The notes: generated from the sequence alone by a model not told the origin. Counted from the stretch's first letter, positions 33,462-46,200 are shown. The stretch is 64,000 bases of DNA from Hesseltinella vesiculosa (GCA_002104935.1 MCGT01000018.1:62001-126000); one strand, 5' to 3'. Numbers and translations are program-made.

Positions 33462-36400
33462 ATGACCGACCCAAAAACGTCAGCATCTATAGACATCCCG
33501 GCAGTGTTTGTCCTGGATGAAAACAAGCTGGCCAGCACGGAGGCGTCCGACAAGCAAGAACTCTACCTCCTTCAATGGCTGGCCCAAGTCGAACGTGAAA
33601 TCAAAGCAGCCTCTCCTGTACGTTGAACCATATAACGTGATCCTTTTTTCTTAATGCCGGTCGTCTTTTATTTTACTAGGATGTCTTGAAACGTGTCCAG
33701 CCTACATTAGAAAAAACCTTGCTTAGACTGATTTCTCTCTCGACCGCCAAACCTCGACGCCCCATACGATTCCTCATTGGCCGTTGCTCTGTGCTGCTCT
33801 ATACCAAAGGCGACACCCGACAACTCTTTGATACTGTCACAGCCCTTCAAGCCCTCATCAATGCTAATAAGAACATTGACGTTGAAGCTAAAATGTAAGC
33901 AGCAGCATCGAAACGTGTTTGGATAGAAAACGCAAGCACTCACCTTCTTTTCTTCTTCTAGTGCCGCATGTTCAACCGTGGGTACCATTATGGAAGCTGT
34001 TGGAGGCAATGTAGGCTTGCTAAAATAAGAGAAACACGCCACCCCACCTGCTTACCCTCTCTCGCTTTTTTTTTTTTTTCTCTTTCGTCTCTTCCTCTAG
34101 GTTCTCTCACTCTATGTGGATACAGCCAATGGGTTGTTCAAGGTTGTAAAGAATCGCAATGTAAGCACACAGCATCCAAACTTAGACAGCCCAATTCATT
34201 CTTCCCAACTTAGAACTCTCTCCTCTTGCGCTTGGTTGCAATGCAAGCTTATGCGCAATTACTAAAAGGCGCGGGCAAGGCAGCCACAGAATCCAGCTTG
34301 AAGGATTGGATGAAGCAACTGAAACTTGGTCTGTTGGACAAAGCGCTGGCTATGCGCGTCGCATCTGCACAGGTACAGCTCTTCCTTCAATACTGCGTGC
34401 CTTGACTTACCTCACCCTATCATGCAGTGCATTGAAGCTTTGCTACAGCACGCTACACAATCCCTCACCGTCCATGACGTCGATGGCCTATTACAAATTT
34501 GCATCAAAGCCTTTGAAAACGCCACATTTGCTGTCCGTCGCGCTGTGTCTTCACTGTGCGCAACATTGCTTGCCTTGACTCAAACCAAGGCTGTGTCTGA
34601 CCCTAGCAAACCCAACATCAAGTACGTCGTCAGCGGAAATGGCACGTCCACCTTGGCCGCACCTGGCGCGCCTGCCCAGACTACCCCACTGCTAACCATG
34701 AACGAGATGCTCCAGCTGCTGGCGGCTAGCTACCACCGGCCAACCACAACCACAACCATGCGAGAAGTCAAGATCGGTATCATCGAAGTCTACGCCACCC
34801 TCTTCACGCTGCTCGGCACCGAGAATATTGAATCCAACTATGCTACCATTGTCAACCATGTCTTCAAAGAACTACTTCAACCAAGCACGAAGGACGCCGC
34901 CCAGTCCACCACGTCTGCCGAGCTTACTTTTACCCGTGCACAAGCCTTCTTCCTATTGCATCACACTATAGGCAAACGCCTTCTCAGCGAGCAGGGCCAA
35001 GCCGAAGCCATTCGTATCCTTGTTTCCCAATGGATCAAAGCCTGGCCGCCTCTTGGTCACCAGCCGCCTCCCGACAAGCAAGCCCTCCTCTGCGCGACCA
35101 ACATGGTTGCAGCTCTCATCTGTGAACTCGAAGGCGCTGCAGTCTCTGTTCAGGTAAGCACTTTTCTTCGACGATGATAACAACAACTCATCACACTCTT
35201 ACACAGAATGTCTTGGTGGATCCGCTTTTTGTGCTGCTGACCCACCCCAGCTTTTCCATTCAGATGGCAGCCGTTTGGGCCATCCGTTGCCTTTGCACTG
35301 CCGTTCCTTCAAACCTGCCGTATCTCCTTCCACGGGCTCTCAACTCGCTCGAAAAGGACCTGGCCAACCTCGCCAATCCCTCGGCTTCGATCTCTTTGTT
35401 CCGCCGTGCCCTCGTCTACGCTTATACCTCGGCAGCCATCATGAGTGTGTTCCCACTACGAGCCATCTACACCTCTTTTGAGCTGAGCGCCCGGGCCATG
35501 TCACTTGCCAGCCAGCTTCTCAAGAATGCCCAGCAGCAGCAGCATCAGCAACCAGCTACCGCATCCTCTCCTCAGCCCATGGTCACCGCTCTGCAGCTGC
35601 AGATCGCCTGGACCCTGGTCGGCGGGCTCATGTCGCTCGGCCCCAACCTAGTCAAACTCCATCTGCCGCAGCTGCTGCTCTTCTGGAAAGCCGCGTTGCC
35701 CAAGCCCACCGGCAAAGAAGCCAACACTATACGCGTCGAAACCGAATGGTCTTTCCTCTTTCACACCCGCACCTGCGCCATCAATGCCATCTACAGCTTC
35801 CTTGCCCACAACAGCCAGTCATTGGTCACCCTCGACATTGCTAAGCGTATCGCCGCTCTGCTCAACAACACTGTCGCGTTCCTAGCTACGGCGCCCAACA
35901 GCTTTAGCCCCGCCACCCAGTCGCCATGCGTGCCTTACCCCACCAAGCTCACTGATCAATATTATGCGCTTCGCCGCCGCCTGTGCCAATGCTTTGTTGT
36001 CCTGCGACCCCTGCTCTCAACACACGAAGCCTCCTTGACCAGCCTCTTGCGCCATTCCCTGACAGTCCTGACCGAGCCTGACAAACTCACGCCATCCTCG
36101 GGCTCTCACACCCAAATCACCGCTACCGTGCCTGGCCAGTTCGTGTCCCTGTGGACCGCCGTCGATGGCCACGGCCACGGTGTCACCAGCAAATTACAGG
36201 GCTACCATGTCGACGGCCCACCTCTTTTGTCCTTTGGCCACGCACCCAACCAGCCGCACCATGCCCATCGACCACCTCAGCAGTTCCGTGGCGCAACCTC
36301 GCATACCAATGGCTCGCCAAATCACCATGACGCGTTGTCCGCCGCCACTGTTTCTGGTAGCCACCCGGATGACGAAGATGAGGCCCACCCCTGGCAAGCC

Positions 36401-38178
36401 AAAGACCACTTTGAGCCCATCGAGGCATTGCTCGAACGCCCTATACTAGGTGCCGTCCATCTCGATCCTCTCTATGTGTACACAACGTTTGATAAGACGC
36501 GGTACTTGCGCCAGCCCGAACCTGTCGCCCCTTCCACAAGCTATGTCGACGCAGCCCTGGACCTCTTTACCACCCTCTTTCCTCACCAGCCGCCTCCCGT
36601 GCAAGAGGCTGCCTTTGACCAGATGGCCAAGGCCCTCAAAGAATGCCGCGCAGAAAAGAACTCTCCCAAGCGCGCGGCTCTCCTTGTCAACATTGTCGTG
36701 GCTCTCCTGAATGCCCTGCAGAGTGGTCCGCTCCGGTTGAACCAAGACAGCCGTGCTGTGCCTCTGGTCCAAGATATCCTCATGGAAGCTGTGGGCCACC
36801 CCGATCCGTACTTGCGCAACGCTGCGAGCGAGACCCTCGGTAGATTAACAGCCATGGTGGGTGGTCCATTTGTCGCCACGCAAATGCAGCAGCTCGTCGA
36901 CTTGGTGGTGTCCAACCGCGACCCCGATGTGCGTGCAGGTGCGGCTCTGACCATTGGATACATTTACAGCCATGTCGGTGGTATGGCTGCCGCGTCGCAT
37001 CTCAAGACATTGGTGGGAATTCTCCTGTCGCTCAGCAGCGACCCTCATCCTGTCGTACATGTATGGGCACTGGAAGCCCTGGCCATGACCATCCGTGCTG
37101 CCGGTCTGTTGTTTTCTGGCTATGTGAATAGCACCCTGTCCATGGTGGCGAAACTCTACTTGTGTGAAAGCCACGAACCCGGCAGCGGCTCCGTTGCCGT
37201 CTCCAATGCCGGTATGACGTGCTCTGCCACTGCCTATATGTGCTTTGGCCGTATCATCTACGAACTTATCGGCACCCTTGGCCCTGAGCTGCAACAATCG
37301 CCCAAAATTCGTGAGCTGTGCCTGACCATGGTCGAAGAACTCAAACTCGAGCCAGACAACCGTGTCAACGTCCAAGCTATCCGCTGTCTGCAACACTTTT
37401 TGATGTTTGCTCCTCAATACATCGATGTCCGAGACATGGTGCCTTATTTGCAACGCCAGCTTGTCAGTGTGCACCTCCCCTTGAAAAAGGCGGCCATCAC
37501 CTGCCTGTACCAGCTTGTCCAGCGCGATCCGTCCATGGTCTTCAAGATGGTCCAGCACGGCATTGACAGCGACCTCTTCACCATGCTCGACACCGACCCT
37601 AGGCTCTATGACGTTAAAAATGTCATCAAAACCTGGCTCAAGGAAACCTGTGTGCAAGAACCTTCGGTGTGGGTCAGTATTGCCAAGCGTATCTTGACTC
37701 AGCAGCCGTCCTCTTCATCTGCAGATGTCGCTGCTGCTGCCACGTCTGCCCAAGATAACAATGCAAGTCTCGGTGGCTCTACCTTTGACGAAGATGACGA
37801 TGACGGCGCTGGCGATGACGACGACGCTCTTGGCCTGGGGAATGACGACGACGACACGATGATGGACCTGCCTACCTCAGTCGTAGATGCCTCTGGTGTG
37901 ATGGCGACCCGTGTGCGCCTCGATTTACCCCCGCGCTGGCGTACCCAGCTCTTTGCACTCCAATGCTTGCAAAAGACCATTGAATGGATATCCTTGCATG
38001 GTGAGCCGACCCATTTTGATCTTATTCTTGCTCGCCGCCGGCGCCAGCAAGCCGGCCTTGGCGATTACCTGGTGTTCCGGCTCCCTGATCTCATCCGCCT
38101 CTCCTTCACCGCTGCCACTGCCCAAGTCAACGAGCTCCGACTCACCGGCATTGCCCTTTTGAAGATGATTATCGAGGT

Positions 38179-38214
<36 letters not shown>

Positions 38215-40895
38215 CGCACAGTACTATCTAAACACGCTTGTTTACACAGAAATTTGCAGCAACAGAAGACGCCGACATGGAAGGCATGCTGCTCCTGGAG
38301 CAATATGCGGCACAGATCGGTGCTGCCCTCACCCCAGCCTTTGGTGCTGACTCGTCTTCCGAAATTGTGGCTGCTGCTGTGCGTGTGTGTGCCATTTATG
38401 TTGGCAGTGGCATCGTCAAAGACCTGTATCAGCTGGGTCGCGTGCTCAAACTCTTAACCTCGGCGCTCGATCGCTGCAAGGACGAATCCAAGCTCTCTGG
38501 CGTCGGTGAAGTCAAGGATCTCAGTCCCCATGCCTCGGTCATGGTCAAACTCTCCGTCCTCAACGCTTGGGCTGAACTCCAAGTGGCAAGCCAGCGCCAA
38601 GATTACATCCGCCAAATCCTCAAGCCGTATGTCCCTCCCACTCCCTCTCTCGACAAAAAGGACGTACTCAGTCTTTTTTTTGTCGTCTCTTTAGCAATCT
38701 GTCTGTCCTCAGCCCTCTTTGGTTGCGGTCGCTCAAAGATTATGCCCGCATCCGCCTGGAATCCGACATCATGGCTCTCTCCAATGGCTTGGACGGTGTC
38801 CATGCATCGTCGTCCTCGGGCATGGATGCCATGTATTCCGTTGCCACCAAAGAGGTCGTCTTGCCCGTAAGTCCTTCCATCAACTCGATTCTCTTTTTCT
38901 GACTCTTTCTCGGCCCGTGTGCTAGTACTATCGACGGTCCTGGCTGAAGATTATGGAGGCTGTGGCAACCCTGATTGAACAGCAATCGTCATCCATGCTC
39001 GAAGCCTTGGCTGCGGAAAAACAGGACGAGTCGGGCGACCTGTTCTCCATCCTGTTTGGTCTTTGTATGGAAAGCCTGTCGCGTGTCGCTGGTGCCAGCG
39101 GTCGCATCGAAGCATCCATGGTGATGATGACCTGCCTGAGTTCCCTCAAGACCTTTATCCAGCCCTCACTGACTGGCGATGAATTCATGACCAAGGGCGT
39201 CTTTCTGGAGCTGGCCAATGTGCTTGATCGTCTCATCCAAACCGAAGGCTTCCAAGTGAAATCCATCATCATCACTCTCCTTCAGCAGCTGATGACCAAT
39301 TATGGCATTACCATTGTCAATGACGATTTGGACCCCGAAGATGAAGACGCGTAAGGAGCCACTGTTATAAGAAAAAAAGTGAGTTGATTTTTTTTTTATG
39401 CGTAGACCGAATGACTTGGTGCCTGTCGACCATGATCTTGCCTCGGATGTCTTTCCATCAACCTCCAAATTATATTACATTCTTCGATTACTGGTCACCG
39501 TCTTTCTGCAGCAGATCCCAAGCCTTGGCAGCAAAGCTATGTCAACGCCGCGTAATCATGACAAACTAACCTGCAAAACCGTCGTTTTTACCCCATCTCT
39601 TTTTTTTTTTTTCGTTTTGTAGGTAAAGAAAGGCGAAAGGACCAAATTCAAAGTCTGCTCCAGCAGAGCTTGGAAGCTTTGGCCCAGCTTGCAAAGCTAA
39701 CACCAACCAAGTACCGCGTGGACCTACTCTCCGTATGCATGTATATTTACGACGGTAAACCTAGTCACTATGCTACAGAAGCACTTGCTTACCGTCATTC
39801 CTCTTTCTCTCTCTGCACAATTAGCCATTTTGATGGGCGACTTGGAACACCAAGCTCTTGCTCCAACTGTGCTGATTTGCCTGAAAATCGCACTGCACCA
39901 GTTCGAAGACCCACTCTCCACCCACCAAATCCAAGCACTTTCGGCCTTGGTCACAACCATTTCGCAAAAGTTGTTGACCGGCATCTTTAGGTTCGCCTTT
40001 ATTATATGCTCGGCTAGTTACTGACTCTCTCATTTTTCCCTTTCCAGCGACTTGTCCTCGAAGGAACAGGTGGACCTGGCCAAGAACCGCCTGCTTGCCA
40101 TCATCTTAGTCGTCACGGGATGTCCGCACGCCTTCTTGTTGGAGCCCACGAATCTGGGTTTATTGATCTCTGTGGTACAACAAGGCATGGACCTGACCGA
40201 CACGGACGAGGTATAGCAACGCAAAGAGCACGTGGAGAATGAATGCCACCCTAACCGTCACCCTCTACAGATCCGACTTGTCACTCACCAATGCCTACGC
40301 ACGCTCATGGGCATGTCAGAGAAGGAGAACACAACCACTGCGAGTCAGCGTCTTGGTCGGCAATTCACCAACCAAATGATGCCACTGCTCATAAACCGGG
40401 TCCTAGCCCTGCGCCAACACGCCAATCCCTCTTCAGACGACATCGACACTTTGGTTGCCCTGCCCTCGGCCTTCAGCCAAGCTCATCGTAAGTGAAATCA
40501 TAGCCACCCTCTCCCCGCTTTCGCACCCATGCGTCATCTCATTCATCCCTTTCTCCGCAGAAATCCAACTGCTCGAATTGATCATGCCTACGCTGACAAT
40601 GCTCTTGGACCCCATGCCCTATGACGATACCACGCCACTCTCGCCCCTGCACACCTTGGTTGTCCCCTGCCTGCTGTCCCTCGCCTCCAACATGCCAACG
40701 GTGTTCCGAGAAAGCATCCAACGCCTACCCCAATCAACACGGAGCCACCTCGAAGCTGCTGTTCGCTACAACGTCCAGTCTCAGCAACGCGCCCAGCAGC
40801 TCCAGCAAGAGCAACGTCAGCAAGAGCTCGAAAAGACCCAGCAAGACCGCCAGCCCACCATCCAGCTCAAGATGGATTTCAGCAACTTTGCCTAG
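33462..40895 (+). CDS. LAA1: HEATR5 / Laa1 homologue, large HEAT-repeat AP-1 accessory protein
   Basis: Sixteen exons: 33462-33617, 33680-33894, 33962-34010, 34101-34160, 34214-34372, 34428-35153, 35207-38176, 38250-38626, 38695-38866, 38926-39350, 39406-39551, 39623-39754, 39825-39990, 40048-40210, 40271-40487, 40561-40895; 2155 aa (yeast Laa1 and animal HEATR5 are 2000-2100). Family landmarks: LQWLAQVEREIKAA, AWTLVGGLMSLGPNLVKLHLPQLLLFWKAALP, ASETLGRLTAMVGG, VDLPP-like block RWRTQLFALQCLQKTIEW followed by HFDLILARRR and LVFRLPDLIRLSFTAAT, ILLEQYAAQIGAALTPAF-type segment, and a C-terminus ending PTIQLKMDFSNFA. An acidic insert (DDDDGAGDDDDALG) sits near 37790-37860. The protein works with clathrin adaptor AP-1 at the trans-Golgi/endosomes. 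It lies between the two RPL12-associated elements and appears intact. Confidence 0.93.
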
Positions 40896-41059
40896 ACCTC
40901 TTCACCTCTCCTGACCACCTTTTTGTAAATTAAACCATCTTCCACCTATTTAAGTTGCCTGTTACAATTTTAATGCCAAACTTTTCAATGTCCTCGGGAG
41001 CATCAAGATACACAATAAAAATTCTAGCAAAGCTTCAAAGATCTACAATGCGGATGCAT

Positions 41060-41886
41060 TTATTTTTCCTACAAAAAAAAAAAAAAAAAGTCAGGCACAC
41101 ATTCAACTTCCATCCAGCGCCCACCGCTTACAGGGATTTCAACTTCACCAGCATCGATGCTCTTGCAAAGGTCATAGGGCGATTGACCATCGACAGTGCA
41201 GCCGACAGAGTGGGCAGTACCCAAGATTTCCTTGACAGTGCCCGACAATTCACGAGCATACGACTTGTAGCGCATGGTGCGAGCAATTTCAATCACGTCG
41301 TCCAAGGTAATGTTGCCGCTGTGCTTGATGTTCTTTTCCTTCTTGCGGTCACGTGGGGGTTCCTTCAAGGCGCGGATCACCAACGACGAGGCCGAGGGCA
41401 CAACCGACACTTGGGCTTGACGGTTTTGAATCGTCAATTGCACGGTCACGCGCAGACCCTTCCATTCCTTGGTGCCCTTGGCAATGTCTTCACCCACCTT
41501 CTTGGGAGACAACCCGAGTGGGCCAATCTTGGGAGCTTGGATAGAGGAAGAAGAAAAGAAAAAGAAATGAGACAAGATGAGCAACGGCGGCAAGAGGGTG
41601 TCGGAGTTGGAATTTGGGAAGATCAAGAAGAAGAGGTGCAGCGGTGGCAATGAAGTGGGATGATCAAGGATGATGGGGCTCACTGATCTCGCAGAGGGGC
41701 TGGGGGGTATTTACCGAGGGCACTGGAGGCACCAACTTCACCACCTGGAGATTGGCAGAGCGAAAGAAAAAAAAAGAGGATGTTAGGTCACATGCATGTT
41801 GATTCGTAGAGGGGATGGTTCGTGTGATTACCGGTGGCACGGAGGTAGATAATCTTCACTTCGTTAGGGTCGAGCTTGGGAGGCAT
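41060..41886 (-). CDS. RPL12: 60S ribosomal protein L12 (uL11), copy B
   Basis: Exons complement(41060-41068, 41132-41535, 41715-41744, 41832-41886) encode the same 165-aa protein as copy A, with a 5'-UTR intron at 41887-41955. I count only about ten single-base differences from copy A over ~830 bp including introns, plus a slightly longer poly-T in the last intron. Similarity stops precisely at the stop codon (TTATTTTTCC on the + strand), so the two genes have different 3' UTRs. It is convergent with LAA1 (165 bp between stops) and divergent from the intact LAGLIDADG/zinc-finger gene, whose start is 644 bp away. Both copies appear functional. Confidence 0.96.
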
Positions 41887-41946
41887 CTGATAAATGGAGA
41901 TGGAGGGTGAGCACAGGCGGTGGATGGATGGAAGGATGGATGGATC

Positions 41947-42243
41947 AAAGCTTACGGTTTACTTGAAGGATAAAAAAAAAGAGGAAGAAGAAGAGGAGGC
42001 GGAAGAGGCGCTGGGCTTTTTTTTGTCGATGAACAAGCGGCGATTCTATTGGCTGGCAAGGTCCTTTTTTTCCCCTTTGCCAGCCCTCTTTGCTTGTCTC
42101 TTGCCAGCTTGCACGAGAGCGTGCTTCTTGGGGCAAGGTGGTAAGTGTTTCTAGTGCTCTGATGATTGTCCTGATGCGTCCCAGTTTGTGGACGGGAGCG
42201 TTGTCGTGATGTTGTCAGTGGCGGTTAATATCTGGCGATGACT
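41947..42243 (+). repeat. left arm of inverted repeat flanking the intact endonuclease-like gene
   Basis: This is the RPL12 copy B 5' region: the start of its 5'-UTR intron, the first untranslated exon and the promoter. Its reverse complement occurs at 45380-45664. The arms enclose the complete zinc-finger/LAGLIDADG gene. Identity is high (a few substitutions and a small indel). Confidence 0.85.
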
Positions 42244-42529
42244 GTGCAATTGGCTGAAGTGGAAGTCGATTTACACGCATTTATTTTTAGTTGCAACTTT
42301 TACCGGTGATATCCAACTAGAAGCATACAATGAAGCTCAAGACTTGGCACGATGAATAAATGCAACAATGCGGTGTGCTCTATTCTCTTGGTAAAACAAT
42401 GAGCCTGGCTGACAATGTCAAGGTCCATATCCAAAAATGGTACGCACCCAAAAAAAAAAAAAAAAAAAAAGAGGGCGCGCTGATCCACATTTTTCTTTCC
42501 TTTCATTATTTCACACAGTATTTACCAGT

Positions 42530-45263
42530 ATGTCTGGCGTTAAGCGAAAAGCTGGTGACCAAGAAGACAGCAGCCAAGCAAAACGCAAGATCTACGGCGA
42601 TGAAAGCACGCGACATGATTCGAAACCCCACCCTGACCATTATTGGCGTGACTCGCATGAACGTGACCTTCCAACCACACCTTTGGACCCACCTTGCACT
42701 CCATTGCCAGAGGTTCAAGGCTTTAAAAATGACTTGATGGGTTACATGTACCAATTTGATGACATGCTTGACCAATTGACTGCAGTGGGTGATGAAGAAG
42801 CAACGGCCAAGGCCAAGGAAGACAATCGCGAGGGCCATGCCACCTCTGCCAACCTGGAACGTCCTGTGCTTGTCCAGAATGATGTATCACATGATGCTGA
42901 ACCCACGATTAGCCATGAAGCCGTGGACAATAGTGCAACCTCCGCCTTGGAGGATGAGCTCGACGATATAGAGCTCGACCATGTCCCTTTGAATCAGCTT
43001 CTGCACGTTGAGCAAGTAGCTATGCCAGCTGGTTCCGTCGATGACTTTGGCATTGGCTCTTCTCATCAAGCCACTGCTCCCACGCCAGGTCTTGCTGTCC
43101 CTGGACCTACCTTGCCTGGTCATGTTGAGACCAACGAATATCCTCAAGAACCAGACTATGCCACAGTAGATTTTGATGCCATCCCAAATATTCGGAGCAA
43201 GCGCGTGACCAATTTGACCACACCCAACCAAGACCATGGCGGCTTGCAACGCCCCAACTTGCTTCCTATTGGCTTCATCGACACCAGTTCTTTAGTATCT
43301 CTCTTTTTCATCGGCTTCTACATGGGCGATGGCATCCACTCTACCACTGGCTTCAGACTTGGCATTCGCGTCCGAGCCACAGCCATGTTTGAGCTCTTTT
43401 GGCTCTTGTCAAATATCGGCGTCTGTTCTCTCGTAATCACCCTCCATGCTTTGACAAAGACCTCAGTGTACAACGGTGGGACTCTAGGCGGTGCTAGCTG
43501 GGTGATCACCGACAACGTAAGCGATACTGCATGGAATGAACTTGGTCTCCCCTCGTCCAAAATTCACGACACAAACATTGTCCTTGCCGATCGCTTCTGG
43601 CCAGTCCCTGTGAATCCAAGTGATGTCGAAAAGGAGTGCTTTGTGGTGTTTGTGCTTGGATACGTGTCGGCCGATGGAGCTGTAGAACATGCCAGCTGGA
43701 AGGAAGGGCTGGTGGGCTTGACGTCCGTGTCAATCACGGCTCGCGACAAGGAAATCCTGCCCTGGATCCGAGACCGCTGGGTGGCTCTTGGTGGAACTGT
43801 CAGCGCGATCAAGATTGACCATCGCAAACGCTGGCGATTCCGAATGTATGCCCAGCCTGTAAACCGACAACTGTGGTCCCTTGGTCTAGCTGCGATCCGT
43901 CGTGAAGGTATATTTGTACCAGCAAAGTTGCAAATGTTGGAAGCATTGCTCGACAGCCCTAATCTACCAGAAACGATGCAGAGTGTCCAGTACCAGCATG
44001 TCCCGTTTTCCAAGTTTGCCGGTGGATCCAATGATCCCCGCTACTCAGTGCTGGCCCAGTAAGTTTGCCGATGAAACGAAAGAGAGGTAGTCTGTAGCTC
44101 ATGCTGACTACCTGTTTTTTTTTCTGTTTGCTATAGGGACATGTACACATTGAGCATTTTCTCCGTGCGACACTTTTACGACGCCTTGGGCTTGGGCAGC
44201 ATTGTCTCAACGATGGACATTGACTTGAAGGCCATGCTGGAGGCTCTTGCGAGCATTACTGGCCGCCGGCCCTTTGATCGAATGCTGGCGGCATACTACG
44301 AAACACTTGTCCTGCGCGTTACTGAGGGAGCCCCGGTTGACTATGTCATCAAGGTAAGAAGGGCATGCTGCTTCTGCCGTTGCATACTGACTTGTTTCCT
44401 TAAAATCGTGCAGAACCGCGGGTTCCCCTGCGACCGCTGCGGTGAATGGTTCATGACCACCGACCACCTTGCCCGACATGCGTTTTATTGCACAGAGGTA
44501 AAACGATGATGTCACCGGTGGATAACTGGCAGTAAAGTTCAAACTACATTTTTAGGGTCCTGGTCTCCCTTGCCCTTTGCCCTACTGCTCCGAAATCTGT
44601 TCTTGCAAGTTTGCTCTGAACTTGCACATCAAAAACTTCCATGTGCCCAACGTAACTGTCCACGCTGCTCAGCTGACAATTTCTTACCGGGCTTTTTATT
44701 ATGAATGCTGCAGGCCGACCACCCATTCAAGTGTCCTCGATGTGAACGATATTTCTATCGTGAACATGAAATTGTCCAACACTTGTTTGACCAGCACAAC
44801 GTCAAAGTAAGTTTTTTTTTTCTTTTTCGATCTCTGAGATGCTCTTTTTTTGTAGCCTTGCCATGACCCGTCCCGCCCGTTCGTTTGTCATCACGATGGT
44901 TGCCTCCGAACCTTTGCTCACAAATGGGAGCTGACTCAGCACAAGCGCGCCCACAGCAGCGTAAAAAATCGCCTCTTCAGGTGATACGCGCAATCGTGCT
45001 CATAATTATTTTCGTTTTAGGAAAAAACTCACAAATGTGACAAATGCCCGAAGTCTTTCAAGCGCAGGAGTGACCTGAACAAGCATATCGAAGCAATACA
45101 CACCAACATTGATCGAGTAGGCAAAAAAAAAGAGAAAGTAACCAGATATCTGACCATCTTTTTTATTCTACAGCTCCCTTGCCCCAATGAATGTGGTCGC
45201 ACCTTCAAGACCAAGAAAACCCTTTATGTCCACATGAAGAAGGCATGCCCGAACGCCCATTAA
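42530..45263 (+). CDS. LAGLIDADG homing-endonuclease-like protein with six C-terminal zinc fingers (HO/WHO-like)
   Basis: Exons 42530-44058, 44137-44353, 44414-44497, 44556-44651, 44714-44806, 44856-44960, 45021-45116 and 45174-45263 give an intact 769-aa product. Residues 1-250 are acidic and low-complexity with a basic start (MSGVKRKAGDQED). Two LAGLIDADG helices follow: LFFIGFYMGDG (catalytic-type Asp D267) and FVLGYVSADG (D382), separated by ~115 residues as in monomeric double-motif enzymes, each followed by a plausible alpha-beta fold. Then come six fingers, one per exon after exon 2: C2HC (CDRCGEWF..), C-x4-C H-x4-H (CPLPYC..), CPRCERYF.., C-x4-C (CHHDGC..), CDKCPKSF.. and a C-x3-C/H-x4-C finger. 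A LAGLIDADG-zinc-finger fusion is characteristic of yeast HO; DNA binding plus site-specific cleavage is inferred. I see no intein splicing motifs. Confidence 0.82.
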
Positions 45264-45379
45264 CATACATATATTTTACTCATGATTATGAAATAGTTTT
45301 CTCCTGTTGTCGTTTACGTTATAGCAGGCAGACCAATCGACGAAAAAATAAATGAGAAGTGCTTCATATTTTTTTATCA

Positions 45380-45664
45380 GCTGCAGCCATCGCCAGATAT
45401 TAACCGCCACTGACAACATCACGACAACGCTCCCGTCCACAACTGGGACGCATCAGGACAATCATCAGAGCACTAGAAACACTTACCACCTTGCCCCAAG
45501 AAGCACGCTCTCGTGCAAGCTGGCAAGAGACAAGCAAAGAGGGCTGGCAAAGGGGAAAAAAAGGACCTTGCCAGCCAATAGAATCGCCGCTTGTTCATCG
45601 ACAAAAAAAAGCTCAGCGCCTCTTCTGCCTCCTCTTCTTCTTCCTTCAAGTAAACCGTAAGCTT
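45380..45664 (-). repeat. right arm of inverted repeat (inverted RPL12 promoter/5' UTR)
   Basis: Reverse complement of 41947-42243. It carries the RPL12 untranslated first exon and ends within the first bases of the 5'-UTR intron (GTAAGCTT), so no RPL12 coding sequence is present. It sits ~115 bp downstream of the endonuclease-like gene's stop codon. Confidence 0.85.
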
Positions 45665-45943
45665 TTCTCTTGGTTAAAATCAAGCAAGGTTGAGACTGGC
45701 GGGCTTTAAAGAGTTGATAAATGGTGTCAGGCTCTTTTTTTTTATTAAAAACGCTTTCTTTTCTTTTTGTTCCTTTTTCCACTCAACTCTCCTCTTTTTT
45801 TAAAAGTTCAAAGGCAATCTACCGTTGTAATCGTGTGAATGTTTCCAGGAATGCTCGTCATTAATCTATTCATGACTTGTTCTCATGAGATCAATGGTCT
45901 ACCAGAAAACGGGCCTACCAGCTCTCCTGACGCGAACCCTTTT
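45664..45943. repeat. repeat R, left half
   Basis: Direct-orientation match to 27536-27830 beside copy A, starting at TTCTCTTGGTTAAAATC and ending at GCGAACCCTTTT. The last ~55 bp (CTCATGAGATCAAT...) are repeated at 46412-46460, flanking the insertion of host-gene fragments. Confidence 0.8.
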
Positions 45944-46200
45944 GATGGCCCTACGACACCAAGTCGATGATAAAGTACAATACAGAGATATCGGTTCTAT
46001 CAACGACATGACCCGTCAGGCTATTTCTGGGAAATCACGCAATGGTGGTCTGCACATCGGACACATGGAGCGCAACATCCTTGTCGCTGTAGGTACGCAA
46101 CAAAGAGCTGGAATATTTCTACAGCATTGACAAGACGCAGATACCCTGTTGTAACACGTGTGGTCTTATTGCGATGGTCAACAAAATGGATGCTTGTTCT
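45944..46200 (+). pseudogene. fragment of an RNA polymerase second-largest subunit (RPB2-like) gene
   Basis: The + frame reads RHQVDDKVQYRDIGSIND, MTRQAISGKSRNGGLHIGHMERN, then after a frame change [18 protein letters not shown]. These correspond to the C-terminal RPB2-family blocks (R-H-x-V-D-D-K, L-T-R-Q-P, G-R-S-R-D-G-G-L-x-x-G-E-M-E-R-D) and its zinc site. The Glu and Asp of GEMERD are replaced (GHMERN), and no start or rest of the gene is present. It is a captured, decayed fragment within repeat R. Confidence 0.7.

Noticed and set aside
36446..37657. Long open frames on the minus strand (up to 270 codons)
   Set aside because: They are antisense shadows of the large LAA1 exon; no family match or splice logic, while the plus frame matches HEATR5 throughout.
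44707..44810. Unspliced reading of the fourth endonuclease-gene exon to a stop near 44808
   Set aside because: Splicing at 44651/44714 restores a canonical C2H2 finger and matches the one-finger-per-exon pattern.
42530..45263. Simple C2H2 transcription factor as the whole identity of this gene
   Set aside because: It does not explain the two LAGLIDADG motifs at canonical spacing, the multicopy decay pattern, or the association with duplicated RPL12.
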